Source: 2-12-FULL-35-23 sp965196985
GTDB taxonomy: Bacteria; Pseudomonadota; Gammaproteobacteria; UBA12402
Length of the DNA: 64,000 nucleotides
Direction of reading: 5' to 3'
NCBI GenBank assembly: GCA_965196985.1
Contig: CBDALO010000214.1
Span: forward strand, 1-64,000
Shown: positions 17,904-27,717 of the stretch, piece by piece
Layout: each line of letters begins with the position of its first letter
Numbering within the stretch: position 1 is the first letter of the stretch
Position numbers and translations under genes: made by a program
Notes under the pieces: model-generated
What the model saw: only the letters and a program-made list of their open reading frames with translations
Database searches by the model: none
Told to the model about the DNA's origin: nothing

Positions 17904-19125
17904 CATTTGTACTGGACAAAAAACACTTCCAGTCGCCTAACTTGTTGTAATATAAGGAAGTAAATATAATCCTCACAACGAATACGAATGAGGGTTATCA
18001 TGAACCAGGCAGAGCAAGAATTATACAATGCGTTATCGACAGAATTATCTTGGAACAAAGCCAGATTAGTCTGCTTTATTAAAATGTTAATGGCATTGTT
18101 TTTCGTGAAAACAATTAATTTAACAGCTATTGCCGTCGCAATGAATAGCACTGCTAAGTTAGCTTCACGTTATAAGCGAGTCTGTCGTTTTTTTGGCTTG
18201 TTCGAAATTGATATGGTTGCAGTTGCTCGTTTTATTTTTAAATGGTTCTTGCTAGACGAACAAAAGGTTCATTTAATTATTGATCGAACTAATTGGAAGT
18301 TAGGTTCAAAAAATATTAACGTGCTAATGTTGTCAGTTGTCTATGGTGGAATTTCAATCCCGCTATTTTGGGAAAACCTTGGGCGAGCAGGTAATTCAAA
18401 CACAGATCAACGCATTAAATTAATACAGCGCTATATTAATGCCTTTGGGGCAGAAGGTGTAGCGAGTTTATTAGGCGATAGGGAGTTTATTGGTAAGGTA
18501 TGGTTTCGCTATTTACTAGATAACGGGATACACTTCTATATTAGGCTTAAATCAGATACAAAGCTTCCTAATGCAAAAGGGAAGTTAGTGAAAGCAAAGT
18601 ATTTATTTCAGTCAGTTGCCTGTGGCGAGATGAAGTTAATACGAGACTGTGAAGTTTGGGGATTAAAGTTATCACTGGCTGTAACTCGAGAGGCAGGGGA
18701 TCTTTTAAAGATTATCGTTACCGACAATCATCCTTCTGACGCTTTAGCTGTTTATCAGTTAAGGCAAAATATTGAAACCTTATTTGGTTGTTTAAAAACC
18801 CGAGGTTACCGCTTTGAGGACACGCATCTAACAGATCCAGCAAAAATAAATAAATTACTAGTCTTGCTAGCGATTGGATTTTGCTGGGCCTACAAAATGG
18901 GCGAGTGGAAAAATGAAAATATAGAAGCAATAAAAATAAAAGCTCATGGTAGAAGATCCGTGAGTATATTTCGGTATGGCTTAGATTTTTTGCGCGATAC
19001 TTTTTTAAAATTACATGATCATTACGAGGATTTTAAGCAGTGCATCAAGCAACTACAGACTAAAAAACGCCCGAAGTTACGGATGGTTACTGGGGGCAGG
19101 CTATGATTTTTGTCCAGTACAAATG
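17904..19125 (+). mobile_element. IS4-family element A (1222 bp)
   Basis: Perfect terminal inverted repeat CATTTGTACTGGACAAAA at both ends. The right end abuts an internal position of an IS256 copy and no matching flanking duplication exists. An adjacent deletion probably removed the first part of that IS256 element. Confidence 0.9.
18000..19106 (+). CDS. IS4-family transposase (element A)
   Basis: 368 residues from ATG 18000; an in-frame ATG at 17988 is also possible. DDE motifs: LIIDRTNWKLG, LLGDREFIG and the IS4 signature Y-x2-R-x3-E-x6-K in YQLRQNIETLFGCLK. The length is normal for the shorter IS4-like transposases. No lesion is visible. It is unrelated to the IS4-type element at 26249-27717 beyond the superfamily. 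Confidence 0.93.
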   Translation: MNQAEQELYNALSTELSWNKARLVCFIKMLMALFFVKTINLTAIAVAMNSTAKLASRYKRVCRFFGLFEIDMVAVARFIFKWFLLDEQKVHLIIDRTNWKLGSKNINVLMLSVVYGGISIPLFWENLGRAGNSNTDQRIKLIQRYINAFGAEGVASLLGDREFIGKVWFRYLLDNGIHFYIRLKSDTKLPNAKGKLVKAKYLFQSVACGEMKLIRDCEVWGLKLSLAVTREAGDLLKIIVTDNHPSDALAVYQLRQNIETLFGCLKTRGYRFEDTHLTDPAKINKLLVLLAIGFCWAYKMGEWKNENIEAIKIKAHGRRSVSIFRYGLDFLRDTFLKLHDHYEDFKQCIKQLQTKKRPKLRMVTGGRL

Positions 19126-20119
19126 AAACGGATATGCGAACGGCTTTAAACCAAGGTTAATTAACACAGGTCAAGGTCAGCTTGAGCTACAGATACCGCA
19201 GGTTAGAGACTCCAATGAAGCCTTCTATCCATCAGTCTTAGAGCGAGGTGTACGCTCTGATAGAGCACTTAAGCTGGCTGTCGCTGAAATGTATGTGCAT
19301 GGGGTTTCCACGCGCAAAGTTGAAAAGGTGCTAAAGCAACTCTGTGGAACAGATATTTCAAGCACAGAGGTAAGCCGTTGCGCTAAATTGTTGGATGAAG
19401 ATTTAAAGAAATGGCGAAATAAGCCGTTAGGAAAGATAAAATATCTTTGGCTAGATGCACGTTATGAGAAGGTGCGCACTAGCGGCACAGTACAAGACTG
19501 TGCGGTATTGATAGCCTATGGCTTTGATGAATCAACCGGCAAGAGAACAGTGCTAGGTGTTTCTGTTGCGTTATCAGAGGCTGAGGTACATTGGCGTGAT
19601 TTTCTTCAGCAGTTGGTTGAGCGAGGTATACATGGTATTGAGTTGATCACTAGCGACGCTCATACTGGCCTAAAAGCCGCTAGAAGAGCTGTGTTCCCCA
19701 GTGTTCCTTGGCAACGCTGCCAATTTCATTTGCAGCAAAATGCTCAGGCTCACATACCAAAGCGCTCAATGAAGGAACCAGTAGCTGAGGAGATTACAGC
19801 TATATTTAATGCCTCAAACATTCATGAGTCGGAAAGACTATTGGCTATGGCGGTAGATAAATATCAGCAAACAGCACCAGAGCTTTCTTCTTGGTTGGAA
19901 GTGAATATACCGGAGGGCTTAGTAGTGATGAACTTTGACAGGCCGCATCAAAAAAGATTAAGAACCAGTAACATAGCTGAGCGCGTAAACAGAGAGGTAA
20001 AAAGAAGGACGCATACAGTTGGAATTTTCCCTAATACTGAATCGTGCCTAAGGCTCGTATCAGCTGTTTTAGTGGAAATTGATGACCAGTGGAGCGGATC
20101 ACCTAGATACTTAAGTTGA
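19126..20119 (+). pseudogene. IS256-family transposase lacking its N-terminus
   Basis: The reading frame starts within codon 59 of the 388-residue transposase and is otherwise intact to the normal stop. D168, D235 and E343 equivalents remain, but the N-terminal DNA-binding part is gone. An internal ATG (19289) opens a 276-residue frame that is unlikely to be functional. Confidence 0.9.
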
Positions 20120-20377
20120 AGTGAATAATAAGGCTTCATAGGGTTTTAGGATAGATCATTCTTGTTCTTATTAACGAGATATAATTGCTATTACCTAAAA
20201 GTTAATAATTTATTTTGAAAGGAGAAAAATTTGAGGTATAAATAATTTTTTAGATTGATTAGCATAATTAATTTAAGATATTATGCGATGAGACAGGTAC
20301 AATAGAGTGCCATTTAGAATTTTAAAGGTTTTTCTAAGTACTGAAGTTGGTTTTTACAGACAAAATAACGCTCTATC
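19126..20377 (+). mobile_element. IS256-family element, left-truncated remnant
   Basis: Retains the right end (GCTCTATC at 20377) but lacks the first 280 bp, lost at the junction with IS4 element A. Its right end also supplies the stop codon of the LRR gene on the other strand, so that gene's original C-terminus was probably cut by this insertion. Confidence 0.93.
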
Positions 20378-21143
20378 TTCGTAGCTTTTTGTTTGGATCA
20401 TCTAAACCATGAGAAACATTAAGTGAGGTTAATAAATAATCATCGAGTTTTTTGTGATTATTCTGTGAGATTATTAAAGAAGATCCATCAGTCTGGTGAA
20501 TCTGATTTTCAAGATCTGAAATAAGCGCGTCTGGAGCAACTATGAGCGCCAATGCACCGCAGCCTTCAAACGCCCCATCACCCAGACTCGTGACGCTATT
20601 GGGCAGCGTAATGGATTGTAAACTGCTGCAGCCATAAAACGCCCAAGAACCCAGACTCGTGACGCTATTGGGCAGCGTAATGGATTGCAAACTGCTGCAG
20701 CCAGAAAACGCCCTTAAACCCAGACTCGTGACGCTATTGGGCAGCGTAATGGATTGCAAACTGCTGCAGCCTTCAAACGCCCAATCACCCAGGCTCGTGA
20801 CGCTATTGGGCAGCGTAATGGATTGCAAACTGCTGCAGCCAGAAAACGCCCAAGAACCCAGACTCGTGACGCTATTGGGCAGCGTAATGGATTGCAAACT
20901 GCTGCAGCCTTCAAACGCCCAATCACCCAGGCTCGTGACGCTATTGGGCAGCGTAATGGATTGCAAACTGCTGCAGCCAGAAAACGCCCAATCACCCAGG
21001 CTCGTGATCTCATCTATGATTTCAATTTTCTTTATATGTTCTTTTTTTGTAATACTATTCCAATTGCATTGTTCGACACGCTCTGGTTGTTTTTTTTGAT
21101 CGGACAGGTAAGTAACTCTAACTTGCATATTTATCATTCTCAT
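20373..21143 (-). CDS. BspA-type leucine-rich-repeat protein
   Basis: 256 residues. After a basic N-terminal segment, about seven 23-residue repeats of the LRR_5/BspA type follow (ITLPNSVTSLGDWAFEGC as core). A degenerate repeat and a short charged tail ending DDPNKKLRR come last. These repeats form curved solenoids used for protein-protein interaction and host-cell contact. No signal peptide is visible, so if exported it would need a type IV or similar system. The stop codon lies in the end of the neighbouring IS256 remnant, so the tail is truncated or altered. Repeats differ only at two or three positions (DW, SW, LR, DG before AF; S, E or Y after it). Confidence 0.85.
   Translation of the reverse strand: MRMINMQVRVTYLSDQKKQPERVEQCNWNSITKKEHIKKIEIIDEITSLGDWAFSGCSSLQSITLPNSVTSLGDWAFEGCSSLQSITLPNSVTSLGSWAFSGCSSLQSITLPNSVTSLGDWAFEGCSSLQSITLPNSVTSLGLRAFSGCSSLQSITLPNSVTSLGSWAFYGCSSLQSITLPNSVTSLGDGAFEGCGALALIVAPDALISDLENQIHQTDGSSLIISQNNHKKLDDYLLTSLNVSHGLDDPNKKLRR
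20570..21010 (-). repeat. 69-bp tandem repeats encoding LRR units
   Basis: About six and a half near-identical 69-bp units. Because 69 is divisible by three, both strands stay open in extra frames. Homogeneity points to recent expansion or gene conversion and predicts copy-number variation between isolates. Confidence 0.9.
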
Positions 21144-21258
21144 TTAATCCAAATAATGCGTTTAGAATAACTTATAGAAATTATCTGTTTATTTAGAGTA
21201 ACAGAAAGGGTATGGGGATTATTTCTTAGGTAGAAAACACTGTAGGTAATATAGCACA

Positions 21259-21285
21259 CCATAACCAGCGTTATCGGGGGTTGGG
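21259..21285 (-). promoter_or_regulatory. 27-bp element shared with the TALE-like gene upstream region
   Basis: On the minus strand it reads CCCAACCCCCGATAAC then GCTGGTTATGG, identical to 61323-61349. It lies 115-142 bp upstream of the LRR start codon, in the same orientation relative to its gene as the second copy. It contains a small hairpin (CCATAAC/GTTAT-GG). Similarity stops at its edges. Confidence 0.55.
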
Positions 21286-21451
21286 CAGAATATATTCAGA
21301 AAACGCCATTATTACCCCTCATAATGGACCTTATAGAGTGTGTTTTGAATTTAATCGTAATATTTGGCCATAGTGAAGAATTAAGCTTAAGTTTACTTTT
21401 ACGTCCAATACCAAGGTAAAGCCGCCAGGAACCTAAAATTAAGTAATATAA

Positions 21452-21570
21452 GAGGTACTTGCAAAACTATCTAAAATTTCTGTCTAGCTACTAGATATAG
21501 CGTCTAGCTGCTCTAAAAGCTCAAAATATGCTATTAGAGTTAATTAAAAAAAGAGTTTTGCAAGTACCTC
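21452..21570. mobile_element. MITE-like element 1 (119 bp)
   Basis: Perfect 17-bp terminal inverted repeats GAGGTACTTGCAAAACT, flanked by the duplication ATAA (21448-21451 and 21571-21574). No coding capacity. The ends resemble those of IS5-type elements; the mobilising transposase is not in this window. Confidence 0.7.
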
Positions 21571-21638
21571 ATAATTATGATGTAGTTTAAAAGTAGTTTT
21601 GTGCAACCCCTTAAGTTAAGTTAGTTTTCAGAATCTCC

Positions 21639-21771
21639 AGTAGTTCCCGCTTAAGAAGAAAGCAGCGCTATGACTTGCCTGTAGGGCATATCAAAAAATA
21701 TCTTTCGGAGTTCATTTATAAATAAACGGCGCGAGCACTAGCCTTCAACGCTTCTTAAGCGGGAGTTGCTG
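21639..21771. mobile_element. MITE-like element 2 (about 133 bp)
   Basis: Inverted repeats TCCCGCTTAAGAAG (21645-21658) and CTTCTTAAGCGGGA (21751-21764) lie inside a direct repeat CAGAATCTCC (21629-21638 and 21772-21781) that looks like a target duplication. No reading frame. Together with MITE 1 it fills much of the 21144-21878 gap, which otherwise shows no gene. Confidence 0.6.
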
Positions 21772-21878
21772 CAGAATCTCCTAGATGATTGCTGGTTTGA
21801 CTGGTAATCTTTATCACCGTATTTATCTCATGTAATAAATTTATTATATCGACACTTATATATTAAAGGTATCTCATT

Positions 21879-22883
21879 ATGACGCAGACAAAAGAACCAC
21901 AGGTGACCGCAAAAAACACGAAAAATGAAATTTTATCCGCCTATGAATCGATGTTAGAAAAAGCACGCGAAATGTACAAAAAAAATAAACAGCAAGAAAA
22001 ACTATTGCTTGAGAAAGAAAAAATGATTCGAGAAGTCAGTGAGAATGCTTCAGTTAATGTAGTGCAGAATCTCAATGAGATCAGTGAACAAATTGGTAAA
22101 CAGATTAATCAAGTCGCTACAGCACTGGATGATGCTTATGGACAGCTTAAGCAGGTCAAAGAAGCCATTTTAATTGAAGAAAATAATCTTAAGGAAATGT
22201 ATGAAATCACAAAAACAACCCATACTTTAGATGCTCTTTTATTAGCACATGAGCGGGAAGAGCAAGAGTTTAATGAAAGCTTGGCTCAGCAGAAGAAGCA
22301 GTGGGATCTTGATCAACAAAATTTTGAAAAAAGCTTCAACGAAGAAAAAGAAGCCAAGAAAAAACTATGGCAGCGAGAACAAGAGGAATATCACTATAAA
22401 ATTTCACTCCAACGTCAAAAGGAGCAGGACGAATATGACTCTAAAAAAGCTAAGCAGGAACAAGATCTAGCACAAGAGCGTGAACAGTTATCCATTGAGT
22501 TTAATAAAAGAGAAAAAGCGTTAACTGAAAAAGAGGGGTTATTGGCTCAATTGCAAGAAAAGGTCGACAATTTCCCGACTGAGCTCACTCAACAGATAGA
22601 AAGTGAGAAAGCACTTCTTGAGGAGAGATTATTGCGCGAGCATAAATTTCAGTTTGATTTGCTGATGAAGGATAGGGAGAGTGAGAAAAGTTTAAGTGGG
22701 CAGACTATTTCATCCCTTCAGTCAAAGTTAGAATCACAAGAAAAATTAATCAAGGAATTAAGCGAGAAAGCAAGTAACTCAGTATTGCAAGTTCAGGATA
22801 TCGCAATCAAAGCGATAGAGGGAGCATCAAATACGAAGGGAGTTTATTATCAACATGAGATAAAAGAGCAAAAAGATATTTAA
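21879..22883 (+). CDS. Coiled-coil protein heading the restriction-modification-like operon
   Basis: 334 residues, almost entirely heptad-rich and charged (for example LLLEKEKMIREVSENASVN and EREQLSIEFNKREKALTEKE). No enzyme motif, signal peptide or membrane segment. Two similar segments (VSENASVNVVQNLNEI and LSEKASNSVLQVQDIA) bracket the coil. It starts at ATG behind AAAGG. The methyltransferase begins 28 bp after its stop on the same strand, suggesting co-transcription. It could be a structural or scaffolding partner of the DNA-processing genes; that role is inferred. Confidence 0.75.
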   Translation: MTQTKEPQVTAKNTKNEILSAYESMLEKAREMYKKNKQQEKLLLEKEKMIREVSENASVNVVQNLNEISEQIGKQINQVATALDDAYGQLKQVKEAILIEENNLKEMYEITKTTHTLDALLLAHEREEQEFNESLAQQKKQWDLDQQNFEKSFNEEKEAKKKLWQREQEEYHYKISLQRQKEQDEYDSKKAKQEQDLAQEREQLSIEFNKREKALTEKEGLLAQLQEKVDNFPTELTQQIESEKALLEERLLREHKFQFDLLMKDRESEKSLSGQTISSLQSKLESQEKLIKELSEKASNSVLQVQDIAIKAIEGASNTKGVYYQHEIKEQKDI

Positions 22884-22911
22884 TCCTATAAAACAGCCTT
22901 GGTAAGTAATT

Positions 22912-23928
22912 ATGAAAAAAAACATAAAAGTAATTTCACTTTTTTGCGGTTGTGGAGGTTTAGATTTTGGCTTTCATAAAGCAGGTTATGAGATTGTTTA
23001 TGCGAATGATATAGAGGAATCTGTGCGTGCGACATATGAACATAACCTAGGCGAAATAGATATTAACGATATATATAATGTAAATAAAAAGGAGTTGCCA
23101 GCATGCGACATTATTTTAGCTGGAGTGCCTTGCCAACCTTTTTCAAATGCAGGCAATAGAGGGTCAATGCTTGATAAGAGGGGATCATTGTTTAAAGAAG
23201 TAATAAAAGTTGTGGATCTAAAAAAGCCTAAGATTGTTCTTTTTGAAAATGTACGTGGTTTTTTATCCTCTAAGGATGATAAAGGGAAACTAATGCCTGA
23301 CAGAGTATGCGCTGATTTAAAGAAACATGGCTATAATCTTTATTATAAGTTTATTAATGCGTCAGACTATGAGGTTCCGCAAAATCGTTATAGAGTAATT
23401 ATGATTGGTGTGAGAAATGATTTAAACAAATGTTTTTTATTTCCAGAACCTATCCCCGATAAAAGAAAACTTACTGTAGGAAATATTATAAAAAAACGCC
23501 CGCCAAAGGGTGAGGAAATAGAAGTATGGCCTCTCTCTCCGCAAGCTATTAATATAGCAAAACACATACCCGAGGGTGGGTCATGGAAGGATGTGCCTTA
23601 TAAGTATCTGCCTACTAGATTAAAAAAAATTAGAGATGAAATGAAAAAGTATCGATCACCTAATTTTTATAGAAGATTTTCACGAAATGAAATTATGGGA
23701 ACCATCACTGCAGCTTCCACACCTGAAAACTCAGGTATTATACACCCAACAGAGCTTCGTAGATATTCAGTTCGTGAGATTGCAAGGTTTCAATCATTTC
23801 CAGATAATTTTATGTTTATTGGTAGCTCTGTAGCAAAAAAATATAAAATGATAGGAAATGCTGTTCCTGTAAACCTTGCATACCACATCGCTAAAAAAAT
23901 TAAACAGGACTTTTTTAGTGAGAGTTAA
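22912..23928 (+). CDS. C5-cytosine DNA methyltransferase
   Basis: 338 residues with the family motifs in canonical order: I SLFCGCGGLDFGF (9-21), IV GVPCQPFSNAG (catalytic Cys74), VI FENVRGF (111-117), VIII QNRYRVIMIGVR (157-168), and IX/X (RRYSVREIARFQSFP then MIGNAVPVNLAYHIA). It transfers methyl groups from S-adenosylmethionine to cytosine C5. The variable target-recognition region lies between VIII and IX. It is complete and probably active. Position between a coiled-coil gene and two putative nuclease genes indicates a restriction-modification role, not an orphan. Confidence 0.95.
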   Translation: MKKNIKVISLFCGCGGLDFGFHKAGYEIVYANDIEESVRATYEHNLGEIDINDIYNVNKKELPACDIILAGVPCQPFSNAGNRGSMLDKRGSLFKEVIKVVDLKKPKIVLFENVRGFLSSKDDKGKLMPDRVCADLKKHGYNLYYKFINASDYEVPQNRYRVIMIGVRNDLNKCFLFPEPIPDKRKLTVGNIIKKRPPKGEEIEVWPLSPQAINIAKHIPEGGSWKDVPYKYLPTRLKKIRDEMKKYRSPNFYRRFSRNEIMGTITAASTPENSGIIHPTELRRYSVREIARFQSFPDNFMFIGSSVAKKYKMIGNAVPVNLAYHIAKKIKQDFFSES

Positions 23929-24495
23929 TACAGATAAAGCCTATCTATTAGGACTCTTGATTGGAGGTGGTATACTGCATGGTAGTAATCTCCAAATTAT
24001 TCTACCTTATAAAAAATGGGGAAATCTTTCTATTAATCCTAGTCGTGCTGGTGGTATTGCTGAGGATATTTTATCAAGATTAAATCCGTTATGGCTATCT
24101 GTATATAATATGAATATATCATACAAGGTTGGCACCGACTGGAAAATTATATTAAATGTTATTAGTAACAATTTAACTGAAGATCTGCAAAATTTAAACC
24201 TACCAATTAGTGGCGAGTTGAGAAGTACAGCAAATATTGAAAAACTGTATTATGTGCTTAATAGCATTGAGCATAAAAAGCAATTCATTACTGGGCTTAT
24301 TGACACAATAGGAAGTTTAGCGCAATCACACCGTAGATTTGTAGAGAGCTATCAAGTCATATCCTTTGAATTTAAAGGTAATAACTTTCAATTAGTGAAA
24401 TATGTTGCAAAGATGCTTATGGATATAAATTGTTATCCAGACCAGATCTTATGGAATCATCCAAATCAACATAGTGGAACATGTAGATATTATAA

Positions 24496-26027
24496 GCTAG
24501 TGCGCCATCCTTTCTGTAAATTCCATTGACTTGCTGAAAATAAGCAGGCGACTCAGTCAGATTAGAAATTCCTTTTAAGGTAAACTTAACCAAAAAAGAG
24601 GAATGACAATGAGCTGCTATAAAAATGAGAACTTAATCGAAGAAGCCATACATGTTTTAGCGATGGAGGGGTTTGAAGCTTTACCTAAGCTTGTCTCCAG
24701 GTTGATGAATGAGGCTATGTTAATAGAAAGGGAGCGCCATTTAAATGCCAGTCCTTATGAGCGAACTGGCGATAGAAACGGATATGCGAACGGCTTTAAA
24801 CCAAGGTTAATTAACACAGGTCAAGGTCAGCTTGAGCTACAGATACCGCAGGTTAGAGACTCCAATGAAGCCTTCTATCCATCAGTCTTAGAGCGAGGTG
24901 TACGCTCTGATAGAGCACTTAAGCTGGCTGTCGCTGAAATGTATGTGCATGGGGTTTCCACGCGCAAAGTTGAAAAGGTGCTAAAGCAACTCTGTGGAAC
25001 AGATATTTCAAGCACAGAGGTAAGCCGTTGCGCTAAATTGTTGGATGAAGATTTAAAGAAATGGCGAAATAAGCCGTTAGGAAAGATAAAATATCTTTGG
25101 CTAGATGCACGTTATGAGAAGGTGCGCACTAGCGGCACAGTACAAGACTGTGCGGTATTGATAGCCTATGGCTTTGATGAATCAACCGGCAAGAGAACAG
25201 TGCTAGGTGTTTCTGTTGCGTTATCAGAGGCTGAGGTACATTGGCGTGATTTTCTTCAGCAGTTGGTTGAGCGAGGTATACATGGTATTGAGTTGATTAC
25301 TAGCGACGCTCATACTGGCCTAAAAGCCGCTAGAAGAGCTGTGTTCCCCAGTGTTCCTTGGCAACGCTGCCAATTTCATTTGCAGCAAAATGCTCAGGCT
25401 CACATACCAAAGCGCTCAATGAAGGAACCAGTAGCTGAGGAGATTACAGCTATATTTAACGCCTCAAACATTCATGAGTCGGAAAGACTATTGGCTATGG
25501 CGGTAGATAAATATCAGCAAACAGCACCAGAGCTTTCTTCTTGGTTGGAAGTGAATATACCGGAGGGCTTAGTAGTGATGAACTTTGACAGGCCGCATCA
25601 AAAAAGATTAAGAACCAGTAACATAGCTGAGCGCGTAAACAGAGAGGTAAAAAGAAGGACGCATACAGTTGGAATTTTCCCTAATACTGAATCGTGCCTA
25701 AGGCTCGTATCAGCTGTCTTAGTGGAAATTGATGACCAGTGGAGCGGATCACCTAGATACTTAAGTTGAAGTGAATAATAAGGCTTCATAGGGTTTTAGG
25801 ATAGATCATTCTTGTTCTTATTAACGAGATATAATTGCTATTACCTAAAAGTTAATAATTTATTTTGAGAGGAGAAAAATTTGAGGTATAAATAATTTTT
25901 TAGATTGATTAGCATAATTAATTTAAGATATTATGCGATGAGACAGGTACAATAGAGTGCCATTTAGAATTTTAAAGGTTTTTCTAAGTACTGAAGTTGG
26001 TTTTTACAGACAAAATAACGCTCTATC
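24496..26027 (+). mobile_element. IS256-family element, complete copy
   Basis: 1532 bp with the duplication TATTATAA at 24488-24495 and 26028-26035. It interrupts the LAGLIDADG-like gene at its codon for Lys in the local sequence CRYYKNWKKG. Confidence 0.96.
24603..25769 (+). CDS. IS256-family transposase
   Basis: Intact 388-residue copy, identical in sequence to the inner copy at 915-2081 at the protein level. Confidence 0.96.
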   Translation: MTMSCYKNENLIEEAIHVLAMEGFEALPKLVSRLMNEAMLIERERHLNASPYERTGDRNGYANGFKPRLINTGQGQLELQIPQVRDSNEAFYPSVLERGVRSDRALKLAVAEMYVHGVSTRKVEKVLKQLCGTDISSTEVSRCAKLLDEDLKKWRNKPLGKIKYLWLDARYEKVRTSGTVQDCAVLIAYGFDESTGKRTVLGVSVALSEAEVHWRDFLQQLVERGIHGIELITSDAHTGLKAARRAVFPSVPWQRCQFHLQQNAQAHIPKRSMKEPVAEEITAIFNASNIHESERLLAMAVDKYQQTAPELSSWLEVNIPEGLVVMNFDRPHQKRLRTSNIAERVNREVKRRTHTVGIFPNTESCLRLVSAVLVEIDDQWSGSPRYLS

Positions 26028-26248
26028 TATTATAAAAACTGGAAAAAAGGTTTTAAAATACGAGTTGCTTTGGATGATTATCTTTTAAAAGGAGGGTTTT
26101 TATTTACAAGCAAAAAACTTTCTGCCAGCCAAAACAAAGATTTACAAAAAAACCAAGTAAACACAACAAGTAGCAAACTTATTAAGATATCAGGCAGGGT
26201 AACACTCCATGTTGATGAGGCAACAATATGGTTGCCACCTGAAATAAG

Positions 26249-27717
26249 CTGAAAACTACCCAAAATTTAAATCAGCAAAATAATGCTGAAATATTGTGTA
26301 AAAATGACTATGCTTTGTCTTTTTAACAAGACTAACGAGATGAGTATAAATGTTAAACTTCGCCGATTACGCTGCCCCTCTTTTTTCAAAATTAACTGGG
26401 AAAGTTGTTTTAAAAAAATCTATCGACGATTGTAGGAAAGCTATTAACTGAAGGTAGTTGTAAGTTGTTCAGTTCATCAAAAGATAACAATGAGTATAAA
26501 AAGATGATTCGTACACTTACCGGTGAAAATAAAAGCACCGATTTAGATCCAATAAAAACAAATGATGTATTGCTAGAACAGAGCTGTGAAAAACTTTCAC
26601 ACGCCAGTAAAATTGATGTTCTTCATGATCCTTCTGATATTAGAAAGCCACATAGCAAGCAAACTGAAAATCTAGGTAAAGTAAGGAGTCTGGACGGGGA
26701 TATTATCAATGGTTACAGCACGCATAACGCAGTTGCATTAGTACCTGGTGATAAGGCTGTGCATCTACTATCGCATGTAAGCTACAGCAATAAAGACCCT
26801 AAGTTTTTAAAAGCTGAGCATATTAAGAAAATAGAGGCTGGAAAGCCATTTGAGGGAGATAAAGAGGCCAAGAGTCTTTATGAATCTGGTGATTACTTTA
26901 ATAAAAAGCTGCTGTCTATTCGTGAAATAGAAAAAATAGGAATCTGCCTAAAATCAAAGAATGAAGATGCAACCATTACCCATATTCTAGATAGAGAGTT
27001 TGATGATAATGACTATCTCTCACTAATTGATACAAACCTAGATCAAGACTTTATTATTCGCTCAAAAATAACAAGAACAATAGAAGGTAGAGGTGATGAT
27101 GGTAAAAAGCTTAAGCTGATTAACGCTGATTTTGATGCTCAAGGCGAAAAGCAATTCCAAAAGTTAACAGTTGGAAAGAATTGCGTACAAGACGGAAAAA
27201 TAACTATTTATTTTGGAGAGTTTGAGAACTTCAATGCAATTAAAATCCAAATTACAGGCAGAGATGGTAGGAGAATTTTTAAGAATGACATGCTGCTATT
27301 AACTAATAAAAAAGTAACGACTTTTGATGAGGCGTATGAGGTATACATAGCCTATCTATCTCGTGCGAAAATTGAATATGTTTTTAAATTTCTCAAGGAA
27401 GGACTAGGCTGGGAAAATATGCAGATAAAAAATTTTAAAGGGATACAAAATCTACTGGCTGTATGTTTTTATGTGGCCTCATATTTGTATGAGATAGGTA
27501 AGGAAAAAGCTTATGACGATTACGCAATTATGCTAGCTAAATTAGGAGATGGTAAGGGCAAGGTGACACGACACTTTATTGCGAAGGGTATTAGAAAACT
27601 TCTAACGTATCACTTAGTAGAGCAATTTTTTAAAGAAAATAGTGTTTCTCAAGAAGAACAAAAAGAATTATCGAATTCAGTTCAGGTAGGGAGATAACAA
27701 TTTTGGGTAGTTCTCAG
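26249..27717 (+). mobile_element. IS4-family element B, copy 1 (1469 bp)
   Basis: Inverted ends CTGAAAACTACCCAAAATT and, reversed, CTGAGAACTACCCAAAATT (one mismatch). The duplication GAAATAAG lies at 26241-26248 and 27718-27725. Further copies: 57773-60781 (interrupted) and 63539 to beyond the window. The element sits in the LAGLIDADG-like gene. Confidence 0.95.
26350..27697 (+). CDS. IS4-family transposase (element B), apparently needing slippage at an A7 run
   Basis: The main frame (410 codons from TTG 26465) lacks a normal start and extends back to 26414. The ATG frame at 26350 (MLNFADYAAPLFSKLTG) runs into an A7 tract (26412-26418). Loss of one A, or an equivalent slip, fuses it to KNLSTIVGKLL and the main frame, giving about 448 residues, the usual IS4 length. 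Catalytic features: DGDIINGYSTHNAV, ILDREFDD and Y-x2-R-x3-E-x6-K in YLSRAKIEYVFKFLK. All copies in the window carry the same A7, so slippage on a homopolymer, as known in several insertion sequences, is plausible; an ancestral mutation is the alternative. Confidence 0.8.

Noticed and set aside
20570..21010. Possible CRISPR array suggested by regular repeats
   Set aside because: The 69-bp units are contiguous coding repeats of an LRR protein with no unique spacers and no cas genes nearby.
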